A stretch of 64,000 bases of DNA from Brasenia schreberi. Lineage: Eukaryota; Streptophyta; Magnoliopsida; Nymphaeales; Cabombaceae. Shown in pieces: positions 46,158 through 57,660 of the stretch. The translations under genes and the position numbers were made by a program. Each line of letters starts with the position of its first letter. Positions within the stretch are counted from its first letter, which is position 1. A model generated the notes under the pieces. It had not been told where the DNA came from. It made no database searches and saw only the letters and a list, made by a program, of their open reading frames with translations. The stretch lies in the NCBI GenBank assembly GCA_036023115.1, contig JAYKKT010000091.1, positions 33,479,001 to 33,543,000 on the forward strand, in the 5' to 3' direction.

Positions 46158-46882
46158 TCCGATGGTTCAGTACCTACGAAGATAGTATTCACCAATACAA
46201 AGCTAACATTTGTCATCATTGACTTGATTCCGTAGAATAAATACATTCTTAAAGTTTTCAAAGCCCTTCAAAATAAAGACAGAAAAGCACATATCCCTCT
46301 TTTTTTCTTTTTATTTGTTCATAATAGAGGCCGAGGCCTACTCCCCACACACATGCATGGCCCGGGAACCAGGCTCACCACCGGGTGTCTACGAGTCAAC
46401 CTGGTTGATATCTGGGCAAAGTTCAGCTATGCCCACTTTGAAATGCTAGAGTGAAGCTTAGCTCAGATCGATACAGGTCCAATGATGAAGTCCCACTGTG
46501 GGGTGCTACCGTTTCTCTCAAACCCATAATTGTATGCGAAGGAAAACGGATATTTTAACCAAGAAGACTAAACTCTCTGTACTCGTATGGTGAAACTTTG
46601 CATGGGAACTCATGTCACCTTGAGGTTTGGTGTGTGAATATATATATGCATATAGAGAGAGTGAGTTGCAAAGCATTCATTTCAAATAGCATTTAATTCA
46701 TCAATGTACATTAAATTGCCTCGAACCCCTATTGATATTAATGAACAACTATAAGATGGTGTCTAGCATCTCCTAATTTCTCTATGCATATATATGTATG
46801 TATGTATGTAGATATATGTATCTTTGTATGTAGTGTATATGTATATATAGAGAGAGAGGGAGAGAAGGAGAGCATCGTTTAT

Positions 46883-47605
46883 GTTACGTTGATATAATTC
46901 CCTTCCCCCTATGGAATGAAACTAGGTCTCCAAAACTGGGCCGAAAACCCCATTTCTTGGTTTTGCTAAACTTGTATCCAGGCTCCACGATTGACATGGC
47001 TAAGTACAGGCCTCAGGTGGTACATGAACCAAGTGGCTCATGGCTTGGCTCGGATGGGCATCCTTAGCTCGTTCGTGTCGGTCCGTTGAACCATATGAGT
47101 TGAACATAGACATGGTATATTCAAACTTGGGTTGTTTCATAAAAAAGTGTTAATGACACTTTCTTTTTAATTTTTATGAAAAGTATGCCCTCAACAAGGT
47201 TAAACACCCATCCTAGTCTAGCTTGAAGCTGACGAGCTCTTTCGAATTTTAAGCGAAGATTGTTCTGACTCGAATTTGTGGGAACTTTTAGTCTATTTTG
47301 GAGTCATGGCAAGATTACCTTCGCAATAAAATTATTAAAAAGAGCAGCACAATGAACGCTAGCGCAACTGGCAGGGCACTCTCATGACCTTGCTTTGCTC
47401 GACCCCTAGGGTTGCATGTGTGTGTTAGGCTTAAGCTAGACATGGGTGGTTCCAAAGCTTTTACTTCTCGTGGAACTAAGAACTATAACCAAACCAGCAT
47501 GGAGCTAGTTTCGGGTTCGATTTGGAATCGTTGGTTTAGATTCTGGTTTCAATTTATCCCAAACGGTCTAGGACAAAAAAATATTAAATATTAAAATTAT
47601 TTTGT
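46883..47605. repeat. Direct duplication, copy B
   Basis: Second copy in the same orientation, clearly diverged with several short indels. The A-box-like segment recurs as gctagcgcaactggcaggg (47358-47376). Confidence 0.8.
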
Positions 47606-48099
47606 TATTTGAACATGGGTGGTTTGAATTACAATTCGTTGCTCAACATGGGTGGTTCATGTGCATTTAAAAATTTGATCTCATCAATGATGGAAATTTG
47701 AATGCGAAGTACAAAAGTCAAATCATATTTTTAATTCAAATATGTATTGTTAATCTCAAAGATCAAACAATAGAAATATTTAAGCAAGCCTAAGCTTTTT
47801 ATGGTCTTGAGTGGTAAGTTTGAGCAATATTCATATAATATATTACAATTAAAGATAAATTAGATAAGTAAGTTGATGTTCATGCCACTATTTTAAAATA
47901 TTTATTTTTTTCCACCCTCATCTTCTACAAATTCACGAAAATCATAATGAGTAGTATTATATACCTTAAACTCAGTTGAGTCCATAGATTTTGATCCCTT
48001 TGAAAGTCTAGAATTCAAAGTATGACTAAAAAAGTTACCATCAATGTAGCATAAATGAAATAGAATTAATGTATTTTATGTAGTAGAATAAACCATTAA

Positions 48100-48370
48100 A
48101 AGTTGAAAGATGAATTATATAGAATAACAATTAAACTTGTTATTTTATATTATTTTGAGTGTTAAGAGGGTTAATAATCAATGTATACAAAAAGATGTCA
48201 TTAGTAAAAATGAAGATGTTGAGATTGATATGTGGTCGTGCAAGTAAAAACTATATACATAATGAGGTTATTAAAAACAAATTAAGAGTGACACTAAAAG
48301 ATGATAAAATGAGAAAATATTTAAGACGGTTTGAACACATGAAAAAGCAGCCAAAAGAAAAACTATTTAC
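48100..48370 (+). mobile_element. RTE LINE fragment near the 3' end
   Basis: Reads like the C-terminal RTE segment (aaaatgaagatgttgagatt; [20 protein letters not shown]) but the 3' tail is missing. Confidence 0.75.
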
Positions 48371-48789
48371 TTAGTTGTAGTAAAGTGAAATGTAGTTTTG
48401 AAAGATGTGAAAATACGTGTCAATTGTATTTCAAAAGCATTTTGGCAACACCTACTTAAGCACATCTTAACTACTGCTGCTTTGTTGTGTATTTAGTTCT
48501 ATATCTTCATGTTGTTCGCTCATACTTTCAGTTGTGAAAATATACACATATTTTTAGCCTATGTCACATCCACCCATGTCCATGTCCAACCCACCATGAG
48601 TTATCTTAAACTTATTTTAGTGCTACACCACTAAGAGATTTCATAAATACCGACTGATTATTACTCTATTAGTGAGTTAACTTGTGAAAACAAGAATATG
48701 GATTGATTCAGCATTTCCTAATAACCAACAATTATATACTAAAGTATACTTATATGCAACAGTATCACTGCATCCAGACATGATGTCTG

Positions 48790-49735
48790 GTTACGGTTTG
48801 TTTGGAATCTGGAAACGGAACCAAATCGGGATTGAGCTTGTTTCGGTTCCGGTTCAGGTCTTAAACCGTTTGAAACTAAAAAAATATTTAAAAATTTGAA
48901 TTATAATAAAAGAATTAACTTGAAAGCGGAGCAGAGGATGCTGGAGATAAGAAGAAGGGGGAGCGGAAGATGGAGTTTCTTGTCTGGAGTGCCTCGGGTC
49001 AGAGCTTTTGTTCGCATTTCTTCGAAGAACTACCGCTTTCAAGCTTCACGGAGGATCTTCCCCTCACTCCAGCCCTCCCAATACTTGGCTAGGACCGAGC
49101 AGCAGGGATAGACGTCAGGTAGCCGGTAGCCAGATCAGGCATGGGCTTAAGTGCTGCTTCAAAGGCGCAGCAAGCGGACCATAGTAGTAGAAGGCTCCGC
49201 ACCGCCCTCCAACCGCTACCCTCAACCGCTACCGGCTACTGTCAGGCTGACAGTAGCAGTTCTTTCTAATCAATACATTAGTCTGGGCCACGAGGCGGTC
49301 GATATCTTCCGTTTCGGATTTGTAGGTGGAGCCCCTTCATCACGCTGATGATCTGTGTGGTCCAGCAGAGTTTGACTCTTAGCCCAACAGGATATTCGAC
49401 CAAATCTCTTCTTGTTTTCTATGGTCTTCATCGTCCATGATGCCTTCATAAGAGATCAGTACTGAGAATGTCTGCTCAATAGTGGAGACCTTTTTCTCTC
49501 GATCCAGGGGATCTACTTCTGATGATGAGAGCATGAAGTCCTCTTTCATTTCTTCTAAGAAATTGATACCATTTAAAAGATCTAGAGAGCTGTTTAGAAC
49601 GAGTTAAGAAGACGAGTCATCTTGAATCGTAACTAAACTGGGCCTCACCGGTTCTGATGGTTTCAGCCAGTTCCTGACCCGGTTTAGATTTGATTGAAAC
49701 CGTCAGGCCAGTTCAAAACAGCCATGTCTAAATGC
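48790..49735. repeat. GGTTC/GAACC-rich dispersed repeat, copy 5, split by an insert
   Basis: The left part (48790-48915) ends in the AT-rich core; the right part (49620-49735) resumes with ggcctcaccggttctgatgg and ends cagccatgtct, like copy 4. The block between is of different character (next entry). Confidence 0.5.
48920..49612. other. Insert of distinct composition, origin unknown
   Basis: About 690 bp, markedly more GC-rich and less repetitive than its flanks, interrupting a GGTTC-rich repeat. On the minus strand a frame of about 70 codons (49379-49600) is open and coding-like: LDLLNGINFLEEMKEDFMLS, SEVDPLDREKKVSTIEQTFS, then EGIMDDEDHRKQEEIWSNIL. I do not recognise it. Short cttgaa words sit near both edges. 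The texture resembles plant organellar, especially mitochondrial, DNA, but this is an impression. Confidence 0.35.
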
Positions 49736-50160
49736 ATCTATGAATTTGGAACTTGCTGTTTCGTGCACTTGCATATTCACACCCATGTCCACACTGGCAC
49801 CCATGTGACATTGTTTTTAATGCACTCATGCCACTTTTGATTTGTTTTAAGTTTTAACTGCAAGCCTCCTGCCGGCAAAATTCAGGTGAGCCATTTTTAC
49901 CATTCTGAATATCTGCCGAGGCTTTTATGGTGGTCGAGTAAAGGAGGGAAAGATCAATTACTTTTTCGAGTATGGTAGGTGATGGAAAGCACGATATTTT
50001 TTGGTCTACAGTGAAAGACCTTATAGTTCTTTTTCTGTTTCCCTCATGTCTTCATGTTTTCTACTCTCACAGTCACCGGTCATGAGAAAGAAAACACTGA
50101 AATATCTGCTATCGCACTTTCGTTTTCTTTTCTGCCTAACCTCGACGGGTTTATGCACTT

Positions 50161-50929
50161 CAGATATGGTCAATATTCTGATCTTCTGAGTTTTTTTGAA
50201 TATGGTGGTTGGCCTCCCCAAGTCAAGTACCTATTTTTGGGGGATTATGTTGATCGAGGCGACCAAAGCTTGGAGACGATGTCTTCTTCTTGCATATAAA
50301 ATCAAGTATCCTGAAAAGTTCTTCCTTTTGAGGGGTACCCATGAGTATGCTGAAATAAATTGTAACTACGGATTTTATGATGAATGTGAGGAGATTTAAT
50401 GTGAGGTTATGGGAAGTTTTCAACGATTGTTTTAACTACCTCCTTGTGGCGGCTCTAATTGATGAAAAGATACTCTGCATGCATGGTGGTCTTTCTCATC
50501 TGAATAACTTGGACCAGATTAGAAATATAAGCCGTCCAACTGGTGTCCCGACCGCTGGTTTGCTGTGCGACCTTCTGTGGTCTGATCCAACGATGTTGAG
50601 GGATGGGGAATGAATAAAAGAGGTGTCCCTTACACCTTTGGCCCTGACAAGGTCTCCGAGTTTCTGGAGGAGCATGATCTAGATCTTATTTGTCGTGCAC
50701 ACCAGGTTATATCTGTCACTTAGTTTTCTGTAATGCACCTGAAACATTTGTCGGTAAATATAACTTTTACATGTCTGCAGATTGTGATGGACGGATTTGA
50801 ATTTTTTGCTGACAGACAGCTTGTAACAATATTCTCGGCGTCAAATTATTGTGGTACATGGAATAATGATGGTGCTGTGATGAGCATGGATGAAACTCTT
50901 GAGTGCTCTTTCGTTCTGAATCTCCTATA
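50161..50929 (+). pseudogene. Type-1 serine/threonine protein phosphatase (PP1/TOPP) pseudogene
   Basis: Readable segments: [135 protein letters not shown]. They follow PP1 catalytic subunit order. The N-terminal third is missing. Frames shift after SLETM and near the FYDEC region, and there is a stop after MLRDGE. The metal/active-site GNHE motif has become GTHE and the expected GEFDN loop has become GTWNN. The first segment starts right after an AG acceptor, and an intron-like stretch with GT...TGCAG (50705-50780) splits the HQ/IVMDG junction, so this is a duplicated gene rather than a retrocopy. Confidence 0.9.
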
Positions 50930-51245
50930 ATCACGTTATATAATAATGCTCAATGTTTTGTTTTGCCTTTCCTTCGATTTTGTTTCTTGCATTTGTTGTG
51001 TTTATTTACCAATGGAGCATGCGTTGGTTCTTTGTGAAATGTGTGAGAGGTAGCTAGCTCATTAAAGATGCCCAGCTAATGCAGCTCACTTTATGTAAAA
51101 TGATTTTCTTAGAGCATCTCATGAAAAGATGCTTCGTTGCCCGTCATATTTTCACTATTAACAAACCAAACCTGACAACACGTATAACTGAATCGTCATC
51201 TTACCACGGATTGCGCTTCCGTTTTTCAGCAAAAGGCCTTCCACT

Positions 51246-51247
<2 letters not shown>

Positions 51248-51335
<88 letters not shown>
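51248..51335. repeat. (AT)n microsatellite
   Basis: About 44 AT units, immediately followed by a GGTTC-rich repeat. Confidence 0.97.
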
Positions 51336-51337
<2 letters not shown>

Positions 51338-51597
51338 GGTTCCGATTTGCGACGAACTGGAGCCGAACCAGGATCGAGTCGGTTCAGGGTTCCAGCTATA
51401 GTCTTAAAACTTTTTGAAACCAGAAAAAAACATAGATAAATTAAAATTAGAAAAGAATATGATACCAATGGTTTTGAAGGGTCGTTTCTGGTTCTACGAA
51501 TCGAACCAGAGGTGGTCTCTGATTCATGTTCCGGTTTTAGTTGTTTCTTAGTTTGGCTTGGTTTTGGTTGGAATCGCTAGATTGGTTCAGAAATGGC

Positions 51598-51600
<3 letters not shown>
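51336..51600. repeat. GGTTC/GAACC-rich dispersed repeat, copy 6
   Basis: Contains ctggttccgatttgc, gagtcggttcagggttcc, an AT-rich core, and ggtttctgg/gttccggttttag text. It is bracketed by (AT)n on both sides. Confidence 0.55.

Positions 51601-51670
<70 letters not shown>
51601..51670. repeat. (AT)n microsatellite
   Basis: About 35 AT units. Confidence 0.97.
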
Positions 51671-51672
<2 letters not shown>

Positions 51673-51851
51673 AGAGACTGATTGGAGGTGCACAACATAT
51701 TTACCTGGTATTGGAGGGGGGCCGTAAATTCATCGTGTTAGGGGGACAAAGCATGAATCTCAACCATACATTTACTGTTAACATAGGTTTTACTCTAAAA
51801 TTTCAAAATTTCAGGGGGCGACCGCCTCCCACCCCTCCTTGTAGATCCACC

Positions 51852-51853
<2 letters not shown>

Positions 51854-51923
<70 letters not shown>
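51854..51923. repeat. Compound (AT)n(GT)n microsatellite
   Basis: About 16 AT units followed by about 18 GT units. Confidence 0.97.
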
Positions 51924-51928
<5 letters not shown>

Positions 51929-52199
51929 GCGCTGTACTGAAGGGTTTGAACTTGCAATTAAATTTGCATGGGATTGTTGAACTTTAAACATGATTGATTA
52001 GTTATGCATATTAGAAAGAAGGTATTATACATCAATTATGATAAGAAGATTATGAATATATCTTATGAAGGCATACCAAGGAGAATCGTGTAGGGTAGTT
52101 TTGAAACTCTTATTTTGTTATAAAAGCACAAATTTTATTCTTGATGAACAATTTATAAAAAAATCATTGGCTTTTTTTGTTGTGTGTTATTGAATATTG

Positions 52200-52793
52200 C
52201 CTCCAGTACTGCAAATTTCCAGATCTGCTGCTAAGGATAGGCGGTGCCCTTCCTTGTGTGGTGACCGTGCACAGAAATGGTAATTCCCTCTCTTTGCACG
52301 GCTGTTTGGATTGAAGGACAATGAATGACAAACTGTTCGGTGCACGATTATTTCTTCCTCAGCAAATCTCTTCTTGTCGTTCCAAATACCAAAAAGGATT
52401 TATTTTGAACAACGTCCAAAGCCCTCACAAGAGCTATCTTGTGATCGAACAGTGAAAGAGGAACTTGTCAACGCAGAGAACATCTCTCTCCACTTTGGAA
52501 TCTATTGTTCACCAACTCTTTTGGACAATCTAGAGTTCATTTTTGGTGTTGGGTGTTCACAAGACAATGATATTTTTTACTTCAGTTTGGTGCAGCACAC
52601 TGTTGTAAAAAACCACAGGCTAGAGTTCATGTTTGGAAAAAATAAATGGCCAGATTTATCTCCATCTCCTAAAACCTTGAAATCGATTATTCACACTGAT
52701 TGGACATATATGGAGAGAGAGATACGAAAACACATAGAAGTTGCCTTCCCTATGGTGTATCACACTGTATTAGCAACTCGTTTGCTACATTAA
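52200..52793 (+). pseudogene. Unrecognised coding-like region (possible gene fragment)
   Basis: A frame from about 52329 to the TAA at 52793 reads SSSANLFLSFQIPKRIYFEQ, ELSCDRTVKEELVNAENISL, HFGIYCSPTLLDNLEFIFGV, then KNKWPDLSPSPKTLKSIIHT. A separate upstream frame (52200-52280) gives PVLQISRSAAKDRRCPSLCG. Neither has an ATG in context; the longer frame begins after a TGA at 52346-52348 in the region FGLKDNE. Residue composition looks like a real globular protein, so these may be exons or a frameshifted remnant. I do not recognise the family. Confidence 0.35.
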
Positions 52794-52864
52794 TTCAGGA
52801 ATCATGTGTTTCTTTTTTCTCAAAAACTAGATGGAATTACCTATTTATCGACTGTCTTTCGGTT

Positions 52865-53242
52865 CATGTTTAGATAGTCATACTTGACGGTGTGAAGATT
52901 CGAGTCTTACCCTTCCGGTACTCTGATCGCCGGAGGTTTTGCAACGGATGTTGATGACGTCGTCGCGAGGTTTCTTCACGAGGGTTTTCTCAGACGACTG
53001 TATTCTGTATATCACTTCTGTAAGAAGCTTTCTTTATATTTCTCTGTGTGTCTTTTTTCTGTGAATGGATGCCCTTTTATAGGCATCCGCTCCCCTGTCG
53101 TTTGGTATTCTCCTCTCATGGCTTCCCTCGTTTGGGAGAGGTAACGGATGGCCATTACCGGATTTTCCGGTAACGGCTGTCCGTTACTTATCAGGTCTCT
53201 CCTCTGGTTACCCAAGCCGAGAATGGCCATCTCAATGTAACA
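52865..53242 (-). repeat. Candidate 3' LTR of copia element 2
   Basis: The inner boundary is supported by a purine tract (gtgggaga) next to TGTTACATTG. A TATA-like box lies inside. The outer boundary is a guess, because the matching LTR is outside the window. Confidence 0.5.
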
Positions 53243-53419
53243 TCTCCCACTTGGCCATTCGAGCCAAGTGTATCGACATACTGGTTTTTCCTCCCACTTT
53301 CTCGGGGTTTTCCCTAGTTATGTTGATCCCTGATTACTATTGCAATCAGAACCTGTTGTGTGGTTATTTCCCTACACAACAAATCATCCGTTGTATGGTT
53401 GTTTACCTATACAACAACA

Positions 53420-54892
53420 TATCTCAAACCCATGTTTCTAACATGTTTTGAGAAGAGTTCTTTCGTTATGCCTTTGGTTAAGGGGTCTGCCAACATATCA
53501 TCTGTTGGCATGTATGAGATGGATATTTCCTTTCTCATAACCATATCATGAACACAATGGTATTTTACCATTATATGCTTGCTTTTTGATTAATATGCTC
53601 CACTCTTAATAAGAGTAATTGCTGCATTGTTATCACAATAGATAACCACCGGCTCATCTATTATTTTCAGCTTCAAATCATGTATAAAGCGGCTTATCCA
53701 GACAACACTTGTTGCAGCCATACAACAAGCAATATACTCAGCTTCATGTGTATGCAATGCTACACAATCCTGTTTCTTACATGCCCAAGAAACAACAACA
53801 CCTCCAAATAAGAATATTTATCCTGAGGTTGATTTGCTGTCATCTTTGCTCCCAGCAAAGTCAGCGTCTGAGTATCCTACCACTTCTAATTCATTTGCTT
53901 GAAAACATAGTTTCAAGTTCTTTGTTCCTTTCAGATATCTTAGAATCTTTTTTACAGTTATCCAATGCTGCCAACCTAGATTACTTTGATATATACTGAC
54001 AAGACCAACAACAAAGCTGATATTAGGTCTTGTACACAACATAGCATACATCAAGCTGCCAACAGCTTGAGCATAAGGAACATTAGGCTTATCGTCTCCT
54101 TCACCAGGACAATCAGCCTTAGTTAGTTTTTCTCCTTTTGCAACACGTGTATCTGTAGACTTGCATTCACCCATTTTAAATTTCTTGAGGATATAGTCTA
54201 TATATCTCTCTTGACTCAGGCATAAGAGTCTAGATCCTCTATCTCGAGAGATCTTTATACCTAGGATATAGGATGCTTCTCCCATATCTTTCATTTCGAA
54301 CTTGGAATTCAACCATGACTTGGTTTTGACAATCATTTCATTGTCATTTCCAATCAACAATATGTCATCGACATACAAAGATAAGATGACAAAGTGGCTC
54401 CCACTGTTCCAAACATAAACACAATGATCAAGTTTGTTAGCCACAAACCCAAGTTCTACAATGGCATTTTGAAAAGTCAAATACCATTGGCGAGGTGACT
54501 GTTTTAGGCCATATAGGGATTTTTTTCAACCTATACACTTTATCTTCTTGGCCTTCAATCATAAATCCTTCAGGCTGCTGCATGTATATGATTTCTTCTA
54601 GATCACCATTTAGAAAGGCGGTCTTCACATCTAACTGATGTAAATTCAAATCATAATATACAGATATTGCCAGGATTATACGTATGGATGCAAATTTCGC
54701 AATTGGGGAATATGTTTCAACATAGTCTATCCCTTCCTTTTGTGAAAAACCCTTTGCAACCAACCTCGCTTTAAACTTGTCGATTGTACCATTGGCCTTA
54801 TATTTCTTTTTCAGAACCCATTTACAGCCTATGGCTTTTCTTCCTTTTGGCAAATCAGCCAATTCCCAGACTTGGTTTTTTCTCAATTGAAA
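53420..54892 (-). pseudogene. Copia 2 reverse transcriptase and RNase H, frameshifted
   Basis: First frame: GRKAIGCKWVLKKKYKANGT, GIDYVETYSPIAKFASIRII, QLDVKTAFLNGDLEEIIYMQ. After a frameshift near 54520, the second frame carries the catalytic LSLYVDDILLIGND and KFEMKDMGEASYILGIKI. RNase H follows with VGYSDADFAGSKDDSKSTSG and continues, with a stop and further degradation, to about 53420. Confidence 0.9.
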
Positions 54893-54894
54893 CC

Positions 54895-56419
54895 CTTTTG
54901 GGCATGTCCTTCATTTTCATGTCGTGTCATGTCTGAATTGTCATGAACTAACACTGGTTCGTGTCGTGTCCTCATGTCGCGTGTTAAGAACCAGTTCTGT
55001 GTCAAAATAGGTTCTGTGTCAGAAATGGGTCTAGTTTGGGTCGTGTCTTGAAATAGGTTTCTGGGTTAAGAATAAGACCTGTGTCAGTAGTTACAGGTTC
55101 TGTGTTGATACAGTGACACAAACTACCTATTGTGTCACTCATTCATATTAGGTATGAAATTGGGTATCGATTTGGATCTCGGATAGCTTAAACGGATCCA
55201 AATTGGGGTTTGGGATTCGATTCGGATATAGTTTGTTTCGTTAGACTTATAGTTAAATAAATTTTAATGTTTCAATTATTTGTAATTGTTTAGAGATTAA
55301 AATTGGAAGATTTTGTGGTGATAAGAGTGGCCCAGCAGCTTGGGAATTGGATCTTAGCGCTCCTTCAGGTAGGGGGTTATGCATTCTTTTACAGAATCAT
55401 GCTAGAAGTGATTTTACTGTTTTAGATAGATTTAAATGTGCATGATTGATAACTGTTTTATTGATGTTTGTGAAATGTTATTCGCAATTATGAGTTATTT
55501 GATATGCTTTTTAAATAGAACATGTTTATGACACTGTTTGATAAAGAGCATGTTTTGATATGCATATGTTGTATGAACATGGTATTTAAATGTTGTTTAA
55601 ATGTTGTGTGGATATGAGTTTGATTTTGGATATTCGTGGATCTGGATATGATTTGTGAATGTGATGAACTGTAATTGGTTTTAGAAATGTAATGATGTGT
55701 GAATATACGAGCCTAACTTGTGTGGTTTGTGTGAGGTCTCTAGAGACTTGCAGGTCTCTCGGGCGATTCGGTTTGGGGCGAATACAGGGTGTGTTCCCGG
55801 GCACTCTGCCGTGAGAGTCGGCGTGGTTACCGTCGTGGACGGGGTTACCGAGGTCACGTTAGGGAGGGCCGGACGACTCCCGTGGCCTTTGCGGCAGACA
55901 TAGTATGGGTTGTAATTATCGAAACTAATGATGTGTGTGTGTGAGTGTGTGCATATGAATTTGATATCATGATTTTAAGGTAAATATGTTTTGCTATGAA
56001 ATGGTTGCAAACTATACATGCTTTTAGTATTTTTCTGTTTAAAGATGCTTAACCTCTCTACTGAGCTATGTATAGGAGCTCACCCTATTGTTTTACAGCT
56101 CATCCTAAAGCTAGTACTTCGAAGGCACACGGAGCAGAATAGAAGTTTGATAGAGCAGCATTTTTATTTTAGATGGTATGATAAGTGTTGAATAATTTAG
56201 AAAGTTTTTTATTCGGGGTTATTGTTAGGTGAGCCTCGCACCATTTTGGACGTGTTGTTTAGAACTTCGATATGAATATTTATTTCAGTTAGATATTTCT
56301 TGAGTTTGAATTAAATTGGTATTGTATTTGTTTAATACTCACCATCATGCCCGTGCGAGAAGCAGTCACGTGGCATCGGCTCGGGCCGGGTCGTGGTCGC
56401 GACCCGTGCGGGTGTGACA
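54895..56419 (+). repeat. 5' LTR of gypsy element, lacking its first 355 bp
   Basis: Aligns to 61080-62602 with about 40 mismatches by eye, mostly transitions, so about 97% identity. The segment equivalent to 60725-61079 is missing. Confidence 0.92.
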
Positions 56420-56513
56420 ACTTGGTATCAGAGTCTAAGGTTATTAAAGTATATTTAATAGTGAGTTAATCATTGAAATATAATGCTTTATTTATGTGTA
56501 GGACCCACGAGGA

Positions 56514-57660
56514 TTGGATCTTAACTTAACTCCAAGCGTTATTAGTGATGATAACGAGGAAATGCCATCGTACAGATCTGCTGTAGTAGTGGAGGTTCCA
56601 TCCGGTACATCTCAAGGACCTATAGAGCCACCACATATTCCTCTTGTGCAAGGTGGTCAAGATGTAGCGATATTACTTGGTCAGATGATCAACTTATTGC
56701 AACACGTTCCGAGAGAATCCACTGTAACCATTCAACACTTGACAAAGAACGGTTGTAAGGAGTTCAAAGAAGTAATTACAGACTCATTGGAACCCTATTA
56801 ATGGATTGACAAACTGGAAAACGCTTTCGACATATTGGCTCCTACCGACGAGGAGAGGAGGGTGAAATTGGTGTCGAGTCTTTTCGAAGGAAATGCAAAA
56901 CAGTGGTGGAGAGCACAGAAAGGGACTCGTAGCACTCCGTGGACTTGAGAGGCATTTAAGAAGGCATTTTTCAGTCATTTCTTTTCTCACAATGATCGGA
57001 TGCGTTTACAACTTGAATTTAATCAACTGCAGCAAGACAATTTATCAGTGAGAGAATATACCAACCAATTCCTAAGGTTGTCACAATTTGACCCGGGTAT
57101 GGTAATTCCTGAGGCACGAGCAAATAAATATTTCTAGGGACTTTCTGATCTGATCCGTAAGTCATTGAGAGGAAAGATATATACAGATATTGATGAATTA
57201 CAAGCTGCTGCTACTCATGTAAAGACAGATATGTTACATTATAAGGGCAAGAAGAGGCCAACAGAACTAACTTTTGGCAACTCATATGAAGGCACGAAGA
57301 AGACTAAATCAACCCAAGCTCATCAGTGGACAAATAGGGGTAGTCAGACTCAAGCGAGAAGTGGGCCTTCATGTGAGTAAAACAACCAACAAAATCGAGG
57401 GATCACATGTTATAACTGTAGAGGCACGGGTCATAGAGCTAGAGAATGTCCTTCAGAGAAGAACTTTAAGCAAGTTCAGACTCAGACATTTAGCAGTGTA
57501 CAGAAGGAAGACATGAGAGGTCGTTGTTTCATATGTAAAGAGTTTGGTCATCGTAAGGTTGATTGTCCACGGGCTACGTATTTTACTTCTTCTTCAGTTC
57601 AAGGAAGCACTATGGGACCTCCTCATCCTCCGGTACCTGTTCGTCAATAAGGATCACCTC
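56514..57660 (+). pseudogene. Gypsy gag (capsid and nucleocapsid), with stops
   Basis: Readable parts: WIDKLENAFDILAPTDEERR, SLFEGNAKQWWRAQKGTRS, NQLQQDNLSVREYTNQFLRL, then two zinc knuckles CYNCRGTGHRAREC and CFICKEFGHRKVDC. In-frame stops occur after LEPY, in place of a Trp-context codon before EAFKKAF, and before GLSDLIRKSL. The capsid retrotransposon-gag pattern is otherwise well kept. Confidence 0.88.

Noticed and set aside
51558..51991. Open frames with Tyr-Ile, Cys-Val or Thr-His repeats
   Set aside because: Translation of (AT)n and (GT)n microsatellites.
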